Below, piece after piece: positions 1 through 6,039 of a stretch of DNA of 6,273 nucleotides. The notes beneath the pieces are model-generated. The model saw nothing but the letters and a program-made list of their open reading frames with translations, ran no database searches and had not been told where the DNA came from. Position 1 is the first letter of the stretch; the number at the start of each line of letters is the position of its first letter. Both the position numbers and the translations under genes were made by a program. This DNA is from Candidatus Sulfopaludibacter sp. SbA3 (GTDB lineage Bacteria; Acidobacteriota; Terriglobia; Bryobacterales; Bryobacteraceae). The DNA is taken from contig CAMAUG010000235.1 of NCBI GenBank assembly GCA_945861255.1, positions 1 through 6,273 of the forward strand, given 5' to 3'.

Positions 1-677
1 TGGTTTGCCTTGAGATAAACATCGGCCAGAGCCAGCCGATTGGCGCCGGTGGGCGCTCGCGCGAGCGAGGCCTCCAGAGCTTTGATGGAATCCGCGACTT
101 GGCCCGATTCCGCTAAGAGAACGCCAATTCGCGCCTGCGCGCCCGGATGATCGGGGAACTCGCGGTAGATGGCGATGGCTTCGGCGCGCTTTCCGGACTG
201 TTCGTAGCGGCCGGCCAGCTCGAGGATGTCCGCTTTGTGCGATGCATCCAGCGCCGCGGCCTTACGAAAATGCGATTCGGCTTCGGAGAGGCGGTCCGTG
301 GTGGAGAGCGCCTGTGCCAGGGCAATTTCAGCGTCTAGAGTGGACTTCTTCGCCGCCGCGGATTCCAGGTATGGAATGGCGCCGGCCGCGTCGCGTGTGC
401 GCAACAGCGAAAGACCGAGGTTCACCTGCGCTTCCCGGAGTTCCGGGTTCACCACCAGCGCGGCCTTGTAATGCGCGATGGCTTCCGCATCCCGGTTCAT
501 CAGGTTGTAGGTGAGGGCGAGCTGGAACTCGGCGCCGTAATCGGTTCGGTCGGCGGACGCGGCTTGACTGAACAGCTCCACGGCGCGGGCGTAGTCTTTG
601 GCTTCGAGCGCTTTGTTGCCTTCGGCCAGGGGGTCGGCGGCTTGCGCTAGTAACGCCAGCACTAGAAGGGTGGACAT
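1..677 (-). CDS. TPR-repeat protein, probably exported; 3' end beyond the window
   Basis: Reading the minus strand from ATG at 677 gives 225 codons without a stop, running off the left edge, so the C-terminus is missing. The protein opens MSTLLVLALLAQAADP, a short hydrophobic stretch ending in AQA-AD that resembles a minimal signal peptide. It then becomes a series of about 34-residue TPR units, roughly residues 16-48, 49-81, 82-114, 115-147, 148-177 and 178-210, with the spaced A/G/L/Y/A pattern seen in NKALEAKDYARAVELF and SGKRAEAIAIYREF. TPR arrays are protein-protein interaction scaffolds; no catalytic domain is visible. An in-frame TAA lies 18 nt upstream with no alternative start after it, so the start is well constrained. 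The preceding Shine-Dalgarno is poor (CAGG close to the ATG). It lies 58 nt downstream of the acetyltransferase gene on the same strand and may be the last gene of the priA operon. The partner is unknown. Confidence 0.85.
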   Translation of the reverse strand, partial: MSTLLVLALLAQAADPLAEGNKALEAKDYARAVELFSQAASADRTDYGAEFQLALTYNLMNRDAEAIAHYKAALVVNPELREAQVNLGLSLLRTRDAAGAIPYLESAAAKKSTLDAEIALAQALSTTDRLSEAESHFRKAAALDASHKADILELAGRYEQSGKRAEAIAIYREFPDHPGAQARIGVLLAESGQVADSIKALEASLARAPTGANRLALADVYLKAN

Positions 678-735
678 ACGCCTGACTTCAGTTTACTGCG
701 TGGAACGGGCGCGTGCCCGGCGGTTCGGGTCTGTC

Positions 736-1524
736 CTACCTGGTCAAATACACGGTGAAGCGTGTTACGTCGCGGAAGCCCATGCGGCGGTAAAGTGGAT
801 AGCCCGCTTCGGTGGATTGCAGCACCACCTTGTCAATGCCCGTGCGCTCGCGTACCTGGTCGACCGCCGCGCGCATGATGGCTTCGCCGTAGCCGCGGCG
901 GCGAAGGGAGGGGTCCGTGGCCAGCGAGTACACTCCGATGGCGCCGCTGGTCACTACCGTGGCGACAATCGCGGCCGGGCGCCCGTTCACAAGGCCAACG
1001 TAGCCTTGGTACTCGCCCCGCCACGCACGATCCTGCGCGTACACCGCTTGGGCGATTTCAAATGGGATGTCGAATGCCAGCGCCGTGATTTCGCCAAACG
1101 CCGCCTGCAAGACATGATCCACGACGGGTAGGACTTCGAGTTGAGGAAGGGTTCCGACCGGCGGCAACAAGTGCCCGGCGGTCATGCCGGGCGGGTGGGA
1201 AATGGCGCGCAGGCCGATCTCGGAAATCATTTGCCGCGCGCGGCGGCGCTGGCTGGGTTCGATCAAATCCTCGCACAGCCATAACGACCAGCGTGGTGTG
1301 CGCTCCTTGAAGTAACGCGATAGCGCCGCCAAACGCGTCGCGAAACTTTCGTTGGAAACGGAGACCGGGCCATCCAGCATCGCGATGTTGAAGACGCCGT
1401 AGTCCAGGCCCGAATAGATCGCGACCGAGCCCGGCAGGGAGGTGATTTCCCCCGTCCCGGTTGCGTGCCCGAAGAATCGCATGGCAGTGCGGAGGTTATC
1501 GTCGATGATGAGAAAATCCTGCAT
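736..1524 (-). CDS. GNAT-family N-acetyltransferase
   Basis: This 262-residue protein is predicted to transfer an acetyl group from acetyl-CoA to an amine of unknown substrate in the cytoplasm. The C-terminal half carries the GNAT fold. Motif A is GVYSLATDPSLRRRGYG (about residues 197-213), with the R-x-x-G-x-G pyrophosphate-binding loop at R208-G213. Motif B is LQSTEAGYPLYRRMGF (235-250), including the usual Y-x-x-x-GF end. The first ~125 residues are not obviously catalytic; they contain WSLWLCEDLI and could be a degenerate second GNAT domain, as in tandem-GNAT proteins, but that is inference. ATG at 1524 is preferred; a GTG at 1530 would add two residues. The gene begins 12 nt after the priA stop, too close for its own promoter, so co-transcription and probably translational coupling with priA are expected. 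The stop is TAG at 738-736. Enzyme class is secure; substrate is not. Confidence 0.88.
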   Translation of the reverse strand: MQDFLIIDDNLRTAMRFFGHATGTGEITSLPGSVAIYSGLDYGVFNIAMLDGPVSVSNESFATRLAALSRYFKERTPRWSLWLCEDLIEPSQRRRARQMISEIGLRAISHPPGMTAGHLLPPVGTLPQLEVLPVVDHVLQAAFGEITALAFDIPFEIAQAVYAQDRAWRGEYQGYVGLVNGRPAAIVATVVTSGAIGVYSLATDPSLRRRGYGEAIMRAAVDQVRERTGIDKVVLQSTEAGYPLYRRMGFRDVTRFTVYLTR

Positions 1525-1536
1525 GGGCACTCACGG

Positions 1537-3954
1537 CTACATCAGCGTTACGGGATCCACGTCGATCACCAACGAGACCGGGTTCCATTTTTCGGCGCGC
1601 GCGAAGCGGCGAATTTCCGTCAGCACTTCATTCAAACGCTTACGCGCCGCCGCTTTGATTAAGATCTGGTAGCGGTACTCGTTCTTCAGCCGCGCCACTG
1701 CGGCGGCAGCAGGCCCCATCACGCGGATGCCCTCCGGCGACGGTTGCAGCAAACGCCCCAGCGCCGCGCTGCGCGAGAGGGCCTCCTCTTCGCGGGTTCC
1801 ACGGACAATAATGCTGGCCAGTGAGGCAAACGGAGGATAGGACATCATACGCCGGAATTCGATCTCCTTCTCATAGAATGCCTGATAGTTCTGGGCCGCG
1901 GCGCCGCGGATGGCATAGTGGTCCGGATTGATGGTCTGGATCAACACGATGCCAGGGGTAGTGCCGCGGCCGGCGCGGCCGGAGGCTTGCGTGAGAAGCT
2001 GGAAGGTTCTCTCCGCGGCGCGGAAATCCGGCAGCGCCAGACCACCATCGGCGTTGACGATTCCCACCAGCGTCACGTTGGGGATGTCATGGCCTTTGGC
2101 GATCATTTGCGTGCCGGCCAGGATATCGTAACTGCCTTCGCGAAACGCGGAGAGAATGGTTTCATAATCCCGCTTGCCGTGAACGGAATCGCGATCCAGG
2201 CGGGCCACGCGGGCCTTGGGAAAGGCGCCGTGCAGCTCGGCTTCCAGGCGCTCCGATCCCAGGCCCAGGAATTGGATGTACTCGCTATCGCACTTAGGGC
2301 AGCGCTCCGGCACGCGCTCCGAATAATTGCAGTAGTGGCACAGCATGCGGCGGTCGCGGCGATGATAGGTGAGGGTCACCGAGCAGTGCACGCATTCCAG
2401 GCGATGTCCGCAGGCTCTGCACGCCACGAAGCTCGAAAAACCGCGCCGGTTGAGCAGCAGCATGGTTTGTTCGCCGTTGGCCAGGCGTTCGGTGATGGCA
2501 TCCACCAGGGCGCGCGAAAACGTTGCGTTCTTGCGAGTCTCCAGAAACTCCTGGCGCATGTCGATCAGTTTGACGACGGGCATGGGGCGCTGCTCGATGC
2601 GCTCCGGTAATTCGAGGCGCGTGTACTTGCCCCGCTCAGCGTTGAAGCGCGATTCCAGGCTGGGCGTGGCCGAACCCAATACCACCACTGCGCCGGCATC
2701 GCGCGCGCGCACAATGGCGACGTCGCGGCCGTGATAGCGCGGCGCCTCCTGCTGCTTATAACTTTGATCGTGTTCTTCGTCCACCACGATGAGGCCCAAC
2801 TCACGCACGGGCGCGAATACCCCAGAGCGTGTGGCCACCACCACGGAGGCCGCTCCCGACCGGATACGGCGCCATTCCTGGGCGCGCTCGGCGTCGTGAA
2901 AGGCCGAATGCAGCATGGCCACGCGCTCCCCGAAGCGCTGCTGAAACTGGCCGGCCACGGCGGGCGTAAGCCCGATTTCCGGCACCAGCATCAGCGCGCC
3001 GCGCCCCACTGACAGGGCGGCTTCAATGGCCTTGAGATAGACCTCGGTCTTTCCGGATCCGGTGACGCCTTCCAACAAGAACGTCTTGAATAATCTGGAA
3101 TCCAGCCCGGACCGGATTTGTTCAAACGCCTGTTGTTGATGCGTGTTGAGCGCATGTGCCGCGCGCACGTGTCCCAAGGGGACGTGCAGCGGTTCCACGG
3201 CCAATTTGAGCAGGTTCTTGCGCGCCAGGGACCGCGCCGACGTGCCGGCCTTGGCGACCACGGGCTCCAGATCGGCCAGATTATGCGAGCCGGGATGCAG
3301 TTCCAGATAGGCTAGCAGCTCGCGTTCGGCTTTAGGCAGTTTGTCGGCGGTAAGCCCCAGGGATTCCACGCTCAGACGTGCGGAGGACGCGCGCAGAGGG
3401 TCGCGTTCGGCCTCGACGTCCTCCGCTTCCACGAAGCCCCGCTTTTGTAAAGCACGCAGCACGGCCGGAGCTTTTTCGATTTTCTGAGCCAGGTAGGCGG
3501 CGGAAAGTGGCCGAGCGTCCAATAGTCGCAGTGCCTCCCAGGATGCATCGGGAGCTGAGGCCGTTTCCAGATGCAATTGCCGCGCAGCTTCCCGCCCGGC
3601 CTGCGTGAGCGAATAGATTTTCCCACGCCGGATTTCTCCGGAAAGCGGCGTCATCGCGCGCAGTGTCTCGCCCAGAGGCGAGCAGTAGTATTCGGAAATC
3701 CACGCACCCAATTGGAGCAGATCGGAATCGAGGACGGGTTCTTCGTCGATCAGCCGCAATATCTCGCGCGCGGCTCCGGCGGGCGGCTCATCGTGGGTTC
3801 GCAGAACGACGCCGGAAAGTTTGCGCGTTCCGAAGGGGGCCAACACGCGGCAACCCGTGCGCACGCGGTGGCGCAGCGTCTCCGGGAGGGAATAGGTGAA
3901 GGCCTGGTCGAGAGGCACGGGCAGGCTCACATCGCAGTAAAGGGGGCCGGGCAT
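1537..3954 (-). CDS. priA: Primosomal protein N' (replication restart helicase PriA)
   Basis: PriA is a 3'-5' superfamily 2 DNA helicase that recognises stalled or collapsed replication forks and starts reloading of the replicative helicase. The 805-residue product has the family features in order: an N-terminal 3'-DNA-binding domain opening MPGPLYCDVSLPVPLDQAF; a winged-helix region (about 100-180); Walker A GVTGSGKT (296-303); Walker B-type DEEH (392-395); helicase motif GSATPSLES (427-435); a zinc-binding insertion with eight cysteines at 512, 515, 521, 524, 539, 542, 552 and 555; GTQMIAKGHD (614-623); QASGRAGRG (656-664); and a C-terminal domain ending IDVDPVTLM. The length lies within the range of longer bacterial PriA proteins. 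ATG at 3954 is chosen because the family motif YCDVxxPVPLD follows immediately. The open frame extends to 4059, but those extra 35 residues (basic, with no PriA similarity) look like untranslated leader. The only purine-rich Shine-Dalgarno candidate, GAGGAAA, lies about 16 nt upstream. All catalytic and zinc residues are intact. Confidence 0.97.
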   Translation of the reverse strand: MPGPLYCDVSLPVPLDQAFTYSLPETLRHRVRTGCRVLAPFGTRKLSGVVLRTHDEPPAGAAREILRLIDEEPVLDSDLLQLGAWISEYYCSPLGETLRAMTPLSGEIRRGKIYSLTQAGREAARQLHLETASAPDASWEALRLLDARPLSAAYLAQKIEKAPAVLRALQKRGFVEAEDVEAERDPLRASSARLSVESLGLTADKLPKAERELLAYLELHPGSHNLADLEPVVAKAGTSARSLARKNLLKLAVEPLHVPLGHVRAAHALNTHQQQAFEQIRSGLDSRLFKTFLLEGVTGSGKTEVYLKAIEAALSVGRGALMLVPEIGLTPAVAGQFQQRFGERVAMLHSAFHDAERAQEWRRIRSGAASVVVATRSGVFAPVRELGLIVVDEEHDQSYKQQEAPRYHGRDVAIVRARDAGAVVVLGSATPSLESRFNAERGKYTRLELPERIEQRPMPVVKLIDMRQEFLETRKNATFSRALVDAITERLANGEQTMLLLNRRGFSSFVACRACGHRLECVHCSVTLTYHRRDRRMLCHYCNYSERVPERCPKCDSEYIQFLGLGSERLEAELHGAFPKARVARLDRDSVHGKRDYETILSAFREGSYDILAGTQMIAKGHDIPNVTLVGIVNADGGLALPDFRAAERTFQLLTQASGRAGRGTTPGIVLIQTINPDHYAIRGAAAQNYQAFYEKEIEFRRMMSYPPFASLASIIVRGTREEEALSRSAALGRLLQPSPEGIRVMGPAAAAVARLKNEYRYQILIKAAARKRLNEVLTEIRRFARAEKWNPVSLVIDVDPVTLM

Positions 3955-4053
3955 CGAGAAACGGGACGTGTTTCCTCTACTTTCGCACGGGTGGACGGGT
4001 GAGAGCCGGCGCTGACCACGCAGCGCGCACAGGCAAAGCGTCCGCAGCATGCC

Positions 4054-4119
4054 CGCCAACCGAGGCGGTGCGCTAAATTATCTCACTATGCCCACGCGGC
4101 GGTGCATGGACGGTTGGCG
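4054..4119. repeat. Spaced 9-bp perfect inverted repeat in the priA divergent promoter region
   Basis: CGCCAACCG at 4054-4062 is matched exactly in inverted orientation by CGGTTGGCG at 4111-4119. The 48-nt spacer holds both the candidate priA -10 (4077-4082) and a direct repeat of GGCGGTGC (4064-4071 and 4098-4105). The right arm ends 5 bp before the rightward TATAAT. A pair of operator half-sites is one reading; chance in GC-rich DNA is another. Confidence 0.4.
4077..4082 (-). promoter_or_regulatory. Candidate -10 element for the priA operon
   Basis: On the minus strand the bases read GATAAT, preceded by TGA, giving an extended -10-like TG-n-GATAAT. This would start transcription near 4070 and leave a leader of about 115 nt before the priA ATG at 3954. 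No convincing -35 is seen at the proper distance. The assignment rests on position and one hexamer only. Confidence 0.35.
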
Positions 4120-4124
4120 CGTTG

Positions 4125-4130
4125 TATAAT
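4125..4130 (+). promoter_or_regulatory. -10 promoter element for the secreted TPR-like gene
   Basis: An exact TATAAT sits in otherwise GC-rich DNA, 20 nt before the ATG at 4151, so transcription would start near 4137 and leave a leader of about 14 nt that still includes the Shine-Dalgarno. At -35 spacing (about 4101-4107) the sequence is only GGTGCAT-like, a poor match; TTGGCG at 4114-4119 is too close to serve. Confidence 0.6.
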
Positions 4131-4139
4131 GGAGCGCGC

Positions 4140-4145
4140 GGGAGA
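4140..4145 (+). promoter_or_regulatory. Ribosome binding site supporting the ATG at 4151
   Basis: GGGAGA ends 5 nt before ATG 4151, a normal Shine-Dalgarno distance. It is the clearest correctly spaced one in the window, and it fixes this start. Confidence 0.65.
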
Positions 4146-4150
4146 ATTAT

Positions 4151-5020
4151 ATGAAACTTCGTTTTGCAACATTGAGCTTGCTGATGGGAAGCGGTTTGGT
4201 CTGGGCGGCCCCCGATCTGAACGATACGTTCAACAGTTTGAAAGGCGCGGTCGAGAAGAAGGACGCCGCGGCGGTGAAAACGCTGGCGCCTCAGGCGTCC
4301 AAGGAAGCGAAGACCCTCTTGGCCGCGGCCGACACGGCCGCCGACGTCAAGGAATTCGCGAAAGGCGCGGAGGAATATTCCGAGTACGCGCTTTCGATTC
4401 TAGCGGCGCAGGGCGGCGACGACAGCGCCACTATCGCGTTGACGGACCTTCTGTTGGAGCAGAACGGCAAGAGCAGGCACGTCGATACGGCGGCGCCCGC
4501 ATATTTGAACGCCCTCGGTAAGCAGGGCGCTCCGAAAGCCGCGGCGGGCGCGCAGAAGATCATCGCCGGCCGCCCGGAAAACGAGGACGCGCTGTATACG
4601 CTAGCCACCGGCAATCCCACCTACGCGGCCAGGCTGGTCACCGTGATGCGCACCAAGGCGAAGCCGGAGGGCGTCGGTGAGGCCGACTGGCAAAAGAAGA
4701 AAGACTTCATGATGGGCAGCGGCTACTACTTCTCCGGCATCAACGCGGCGACGCGCCAGGCATGGGCGGACTCCGACCGCGACCTGAAAGCCGCCGAGCC
4801 CCTGCTTCGAGGCAATTCGCAGATGCTCAACATCGCCTACTTCTATCTGGGCGTGGCGAACTACCAGATAGGCAAGCTCACCCAGGACCGCACCAGAATC
4901 CAAGCGGGGTTGAAATATAGCCAGCAATCGGCGGCTATCGCCGGTCCCATGCAAGGGCAGGCGAATACGAACGTCGCGGCCATGAGCAGGGAATTGGGTA
5001 CGGGGGCTCGGGCGAAGTAG
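4151..5020 (+). CDS. Secreted alpha-helical TPR-like protein of unknown function
   Basis: I do not recognise a named family for this 289-residue protein. It begins with a clear Sec signal peptide: basic MKLR, hydrophobic core FATLSLLMGSGLVW, and a likely cleavage after Ala19 or Ala20 (VWA-AP), so it should act in the periplasm or outside the cell. The mature part is rich in Ala, Lys and Gln, has no cysteine, and is apparently all helical. Segments such as EFAKGAEEYSEYALSILA (68-85), EDALYTLATGNPTYAARLV (145-163), DSDRDLKAAEPLLRG (208-221) and NIAYFYLGVANYQIGKL (227-243) look like degenerate TPR helices; the last is the best match. No catalytic motif, membrane anchor or lipobox is seen. It has its own TATAAT promoter and Shine-Dalgarno and is divergent from priA, so it is probably a single-gene unit. 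The stop is TAG at 5018-5020. Similar anonymous TPR proteins are common in Acidobacteria, which is background knowledge rather than a search result. Confidence 0.88.
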   Translation: MKLRFATLSLLMGSGLVWAAPDLNDTFNSLKGAVEKKDAAAVKTLAPQASKEAKTLLAAADTAADVKEFAKGAEEYSEYALSILAAQGGDDSATIALTDLLLEQNGKSRHVDTAAPAYLNALGKQGAPKAAAGAQKIIAGRPENEDALYTLATGNPTYAARLVTVMRTKAKPEGVGEADWQKKKDFMMGSGYYFSGINAATRQAWADSDRDLKAAEPLLRGNSQMLNIAYFYLGVANYQIGKLTQDRTRIQAGLKYSQQSAAIAGPMQGQANTNVAAMSRELGTGARAK

Positions 5021-5114
5021 ATCTATTTCGCAACTTGAATTCGACGCGCGCGCTCTCTTTGGACGGCGCACGGGTTTTGAAGGCGTGCCGCTTCTCGAGT
5101 AGCAAAGTGGCAAC

Positions 5115-5158
5115 TTGCCGCGGCGGCCAACGGCAAATCTTCACGGATCGAAGTCCGT
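5115..5158. terminator. Possible convergent terminator region
   Basis: Two small hairpins lie between the convergent stops at 5020 and 5170. The first is TTGCCG (5115-5120) with CGGCAA (5131-5136), a 6-bp stem with a 10-nt loop. The second is ACGGA (5143-5147) with TCCGT (5154-5158), a 5-bp stem with a 6-nt loop. Neither has a real T-tract: ATCTTC follows the first on the plus strand, and GAAGATTT follows the second on the minus strand. Location between convergent genes is the main argument. The rest of the 149-nt spacer holds no coding potential that I would support. Confidence 0.25.
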
Positions 5159-5169
5159 CCCCGGCTGGT

Positions 5170-5919
5170 CTAGTAGGTGGGTTCTTTGCGGGTGAGTTCT
5201 TCGGAGAGGATGATGGCGTCGGCCAAGTCCTTCATCGGGCGCCGCAGACGGCGGCTCTCGTTGCGCAAACGCAGATAGGCTTCCTCTTCGCTCAATCCGT
5301 TGCGACTTCGCAAAATCCCCTTGGCGCGTTCCACCGACTTGCGCGTCTCCAACTGGCGCTTCATTTCCGTGGATTCTTCGGTCAGCCTGGCGTTCTCTTC
5401 CTCCAGCAACGACTTGGCGATCGCGCCGCCCAGTTGCTCGCCGATGAACGATACGGTGGCGATCTCTTCGGGCGTGTGAGCATGGGTCTCGCGATGGTGC
5501 GTGTTGATGACGCCGATCGTCGTACCTTTGCTGACCAGAGGGATGGAGAGAAACGCCTCGTAGGTGTCTTCGACCAGGACCGGAAACATCTTGAAACGGG
5601 AATCGGCTGAAGCTTTGCAACTTAGCGCCACCGGGGACTGGTGCTCCGCCACCCATCCCGTGACGCCTTCGCCCATCTTCATCCGCAGACTGCCCAGATC
5701 GGCGGCGTGTGGAACCTGCGATGCTCGCATCACGAACTCGCCACTCAGGGAGTCCACCAGATAAACCAGACACGCGTCGCAGTCCGTCGCCTGCGCGGCG
5801 AGCCCGACGATCTCCCCCAGCATTTCGTCCAGCGACAACTTCGAGCTCACTATGCCGCTGACACGATGGAGTATGGTGGCATCGAATGATCGCGGCTCCA
5901 TGGCCTCCTTATTCTTCAT
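5170..5919 (-). CDS. GAF and ANTAR domain-containing regulator (predicted RNA-binding antiterminator)
   Basis: This 249-residue cytoplasmic regulator combines a sensor and an RNA-binding output. Residues about 30-168 form a GAF domain, a small-molecule-binding fold, with recognisable stretches DACLVYLVD (48-56), GEGVTGWVAE (83-92) and AFLSIPLVSKGTTIGVINTH (122-141). A charged, coiled-coil-like linker follows (about 169-192). The C-terminal ANTAR domain (about 184-238) shows the family signature ERAKGIL (197-203), SEEEAYLRLRNES (210-222) and DLADAI (231-236). ANTAR domains bind paired hexaloop RNA hairpins to prevent termination. There is no receiver or kinase domain, so the signal is probably read directly by GAF; three cysteines (47, 50, 101) are present but no ligand can be named. 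Start choice is uncertain: ATG 5919 is given, while ATG 5901 has a perfect AAGGAGG only 2 nt upstream. The gene is divergent from thiC. The RNA target is unknown. Confidence 0.92.
   Translation of the reverse strand: MKNKEAMEPRSFDATILHRVSGIVSSKLSLDEMLGEIVGLAAQATDCDACLVYLVDSLSGEFVMRASQVPHAADLGSLRMKMGEGVTGWVAEHQSPVALSCKASADSRFKMFPVLVEDTYEAFLSIPLVSKGTTIGVINTHHRETHAHTPEEIATVSFIGEQLGGAIAKSLLEEENARLTEESTEMKRQLETRKSVERAKGILRSRNGLSEEEAYLRLRNESRRLRRPMKDLADAIILSEELTRKEPTY
5904..5910 (-). promoter_or_regulatory. Shine-Dalgarno-like AAGGAGG near the ANTAR gene start
   Basis: AAGGAGG is an excellent anti-16S match, but it lies 9 nt inside the frame that begins at ATG 5919 and only 2 nt before ATG 5901. 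The upstream ATG has no ribosome binding site at all. Either 5901 is the real start with unusually tight spacing, or the motif is incidental coding sequence for Lys-Glu-Ala. The two products differ by six residues outside the GAF domain. Confidence 0.4.
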
Positions 5920-5932
5920 ACACCGAGCGTAA

Positions 5933-5942
5933 CCGTGCACGG
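5933..5942. repeat. 10-bp perfect palindrome CCGTGCACGG upstream of the ANTAR gene
   Basis: CCGTGCACGG is its own reverse complement. It lies in the divergent spacer, 13 bp upstream of the ANTAR start at 5919 and beside the AT-rich core at 5954-5973. Position fits an operator for the leftward gene, but a 10-bp palindrome in GC-rich DNA is weak evidence alone. Confidence 0.3.
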
Positions 5943-5955
5943 AAGCCGGGTCCAA

Positions 5956-5972
5956 TCAATATATTTAATTGA
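5956..5972. promoter_or_regulatory. AT-rich promoter core between the ANTAR gene and thiC
   Basis: This 17-bp segment has arms TCAAT (5956-5960) and ATTGA (5968-5972) around an all-A/T centre, and is the most AT-rich stretch in the spacer. On the minus strand the centre reads AAATATATT and could supply the -10 for the ANTAR gene, placing its transcript start near 5950. No good -35 is visible on either strand, so orientation is uncertain. Confidence 0.35.
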
Positions 5973-5999
5973 GTTGATAATGCCCCCGATGCGGATCGC

Positions 6000-6011
6000 C
6001 GCCGCGCGGCG
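6000..6011. repeat. 12-bp perfect palindrome CGCCGCGCGGCG upstream of thiC
   Basis: The 12 bases read identically on both strands. They cover the place where a -35 element would be expected for the TATAAT at 6025-6030 (about 6002-6007). Binding of a regulator there is conceivable; self-complementary GC runs also arise by chance at this base composition. Confidence 0.3.
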
Positions 6012-6024
6012 CTTGCAGGTCGCA

Positions 6025-6030
6025 TATAAT
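6025..6030 (+). promoter_or_regulatory. Candidate -10 element immediately upstream of thiC
   Basis: An exact TATAAT lies 9 nt before the ATG at 6040. Normal -10 to start spacing would begin the transcript at about 6037-6040, on or next to the start codon, which implies a leaderless or nearly leaderless mRNA. No -35 match is present. If thiC actually starts further upstream (5980 or 5989), this hexamer would lie inside the gene and could not be its promoter. Confidence 0.45.
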
Positions 6031-6039
6031 CAATGCTGT

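Noticed and set aside
706..719. CGGGC-GCGT-GCCCG hairpin between the GNAT and TPR genes as a terminator.
   Set aside because: The stem is only 5 bp and no T-tract follows on the minus strand, so it does not support ending the operon there.
598..1131. A 177-codon plus-strand open frame across the GNAT/TPR junction.
   Set aside because: It is antisense to two well-supported genes and crosses their intergenic gap without any recognisable protein pattern.
1918..2610. A 230-codon open frame on the plus strand inside priA.
   Set aside because: It is wholly antisense to the conserved helicase core of priA, including the zinc-cysteine region. Long antisense frames are normal in GC-rich genes, and its product shows no recognisable domain.
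3955..4059. A 35-residue N-terminal extension of PriA.
   Set aside because: The extension is basic and unlike PriA, whereas MPGPLYCDVSLPVPLDQ at 3954 matches the usual family start. The extension also overlaps the probable leader and the left arm of the inverted repeat.
5143..5158. A hexaloop hairpin (ACGGA / TCCGT) near the ANTAR gene as a possible ANTAR RNA target.
   Set aside because: It is single rather than paired, and the loop (TCGAAG on plus, CTTCGA on minus) lacks A at position 1 and G at position 4. It also lies downstream of the genes rather than in a leader.
5035..5610. A 191-codon plus-strand open frame over the end of the ANTAR gene.
   Set aside because: It is antisense to the well-supported GAF-ANTAR coding sequence, and its composition (Phe-, Gln- and Arg-rich, low-complexity) is typical of a shadow frame.
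5966..5990. GATAATGCC upstream of thiC resembles the 3' half of a TPP riboswitch (TGGATAATGCC).
   Set aside because: The flanking bases do not form the required helix (GTTG cannot pair with CCCC), ACCTGA and CTGAGA motifs are missing, and the 5' half of an aptamer would have to lie inside the ANTAR gene start. A chance 9-base match is more likely.
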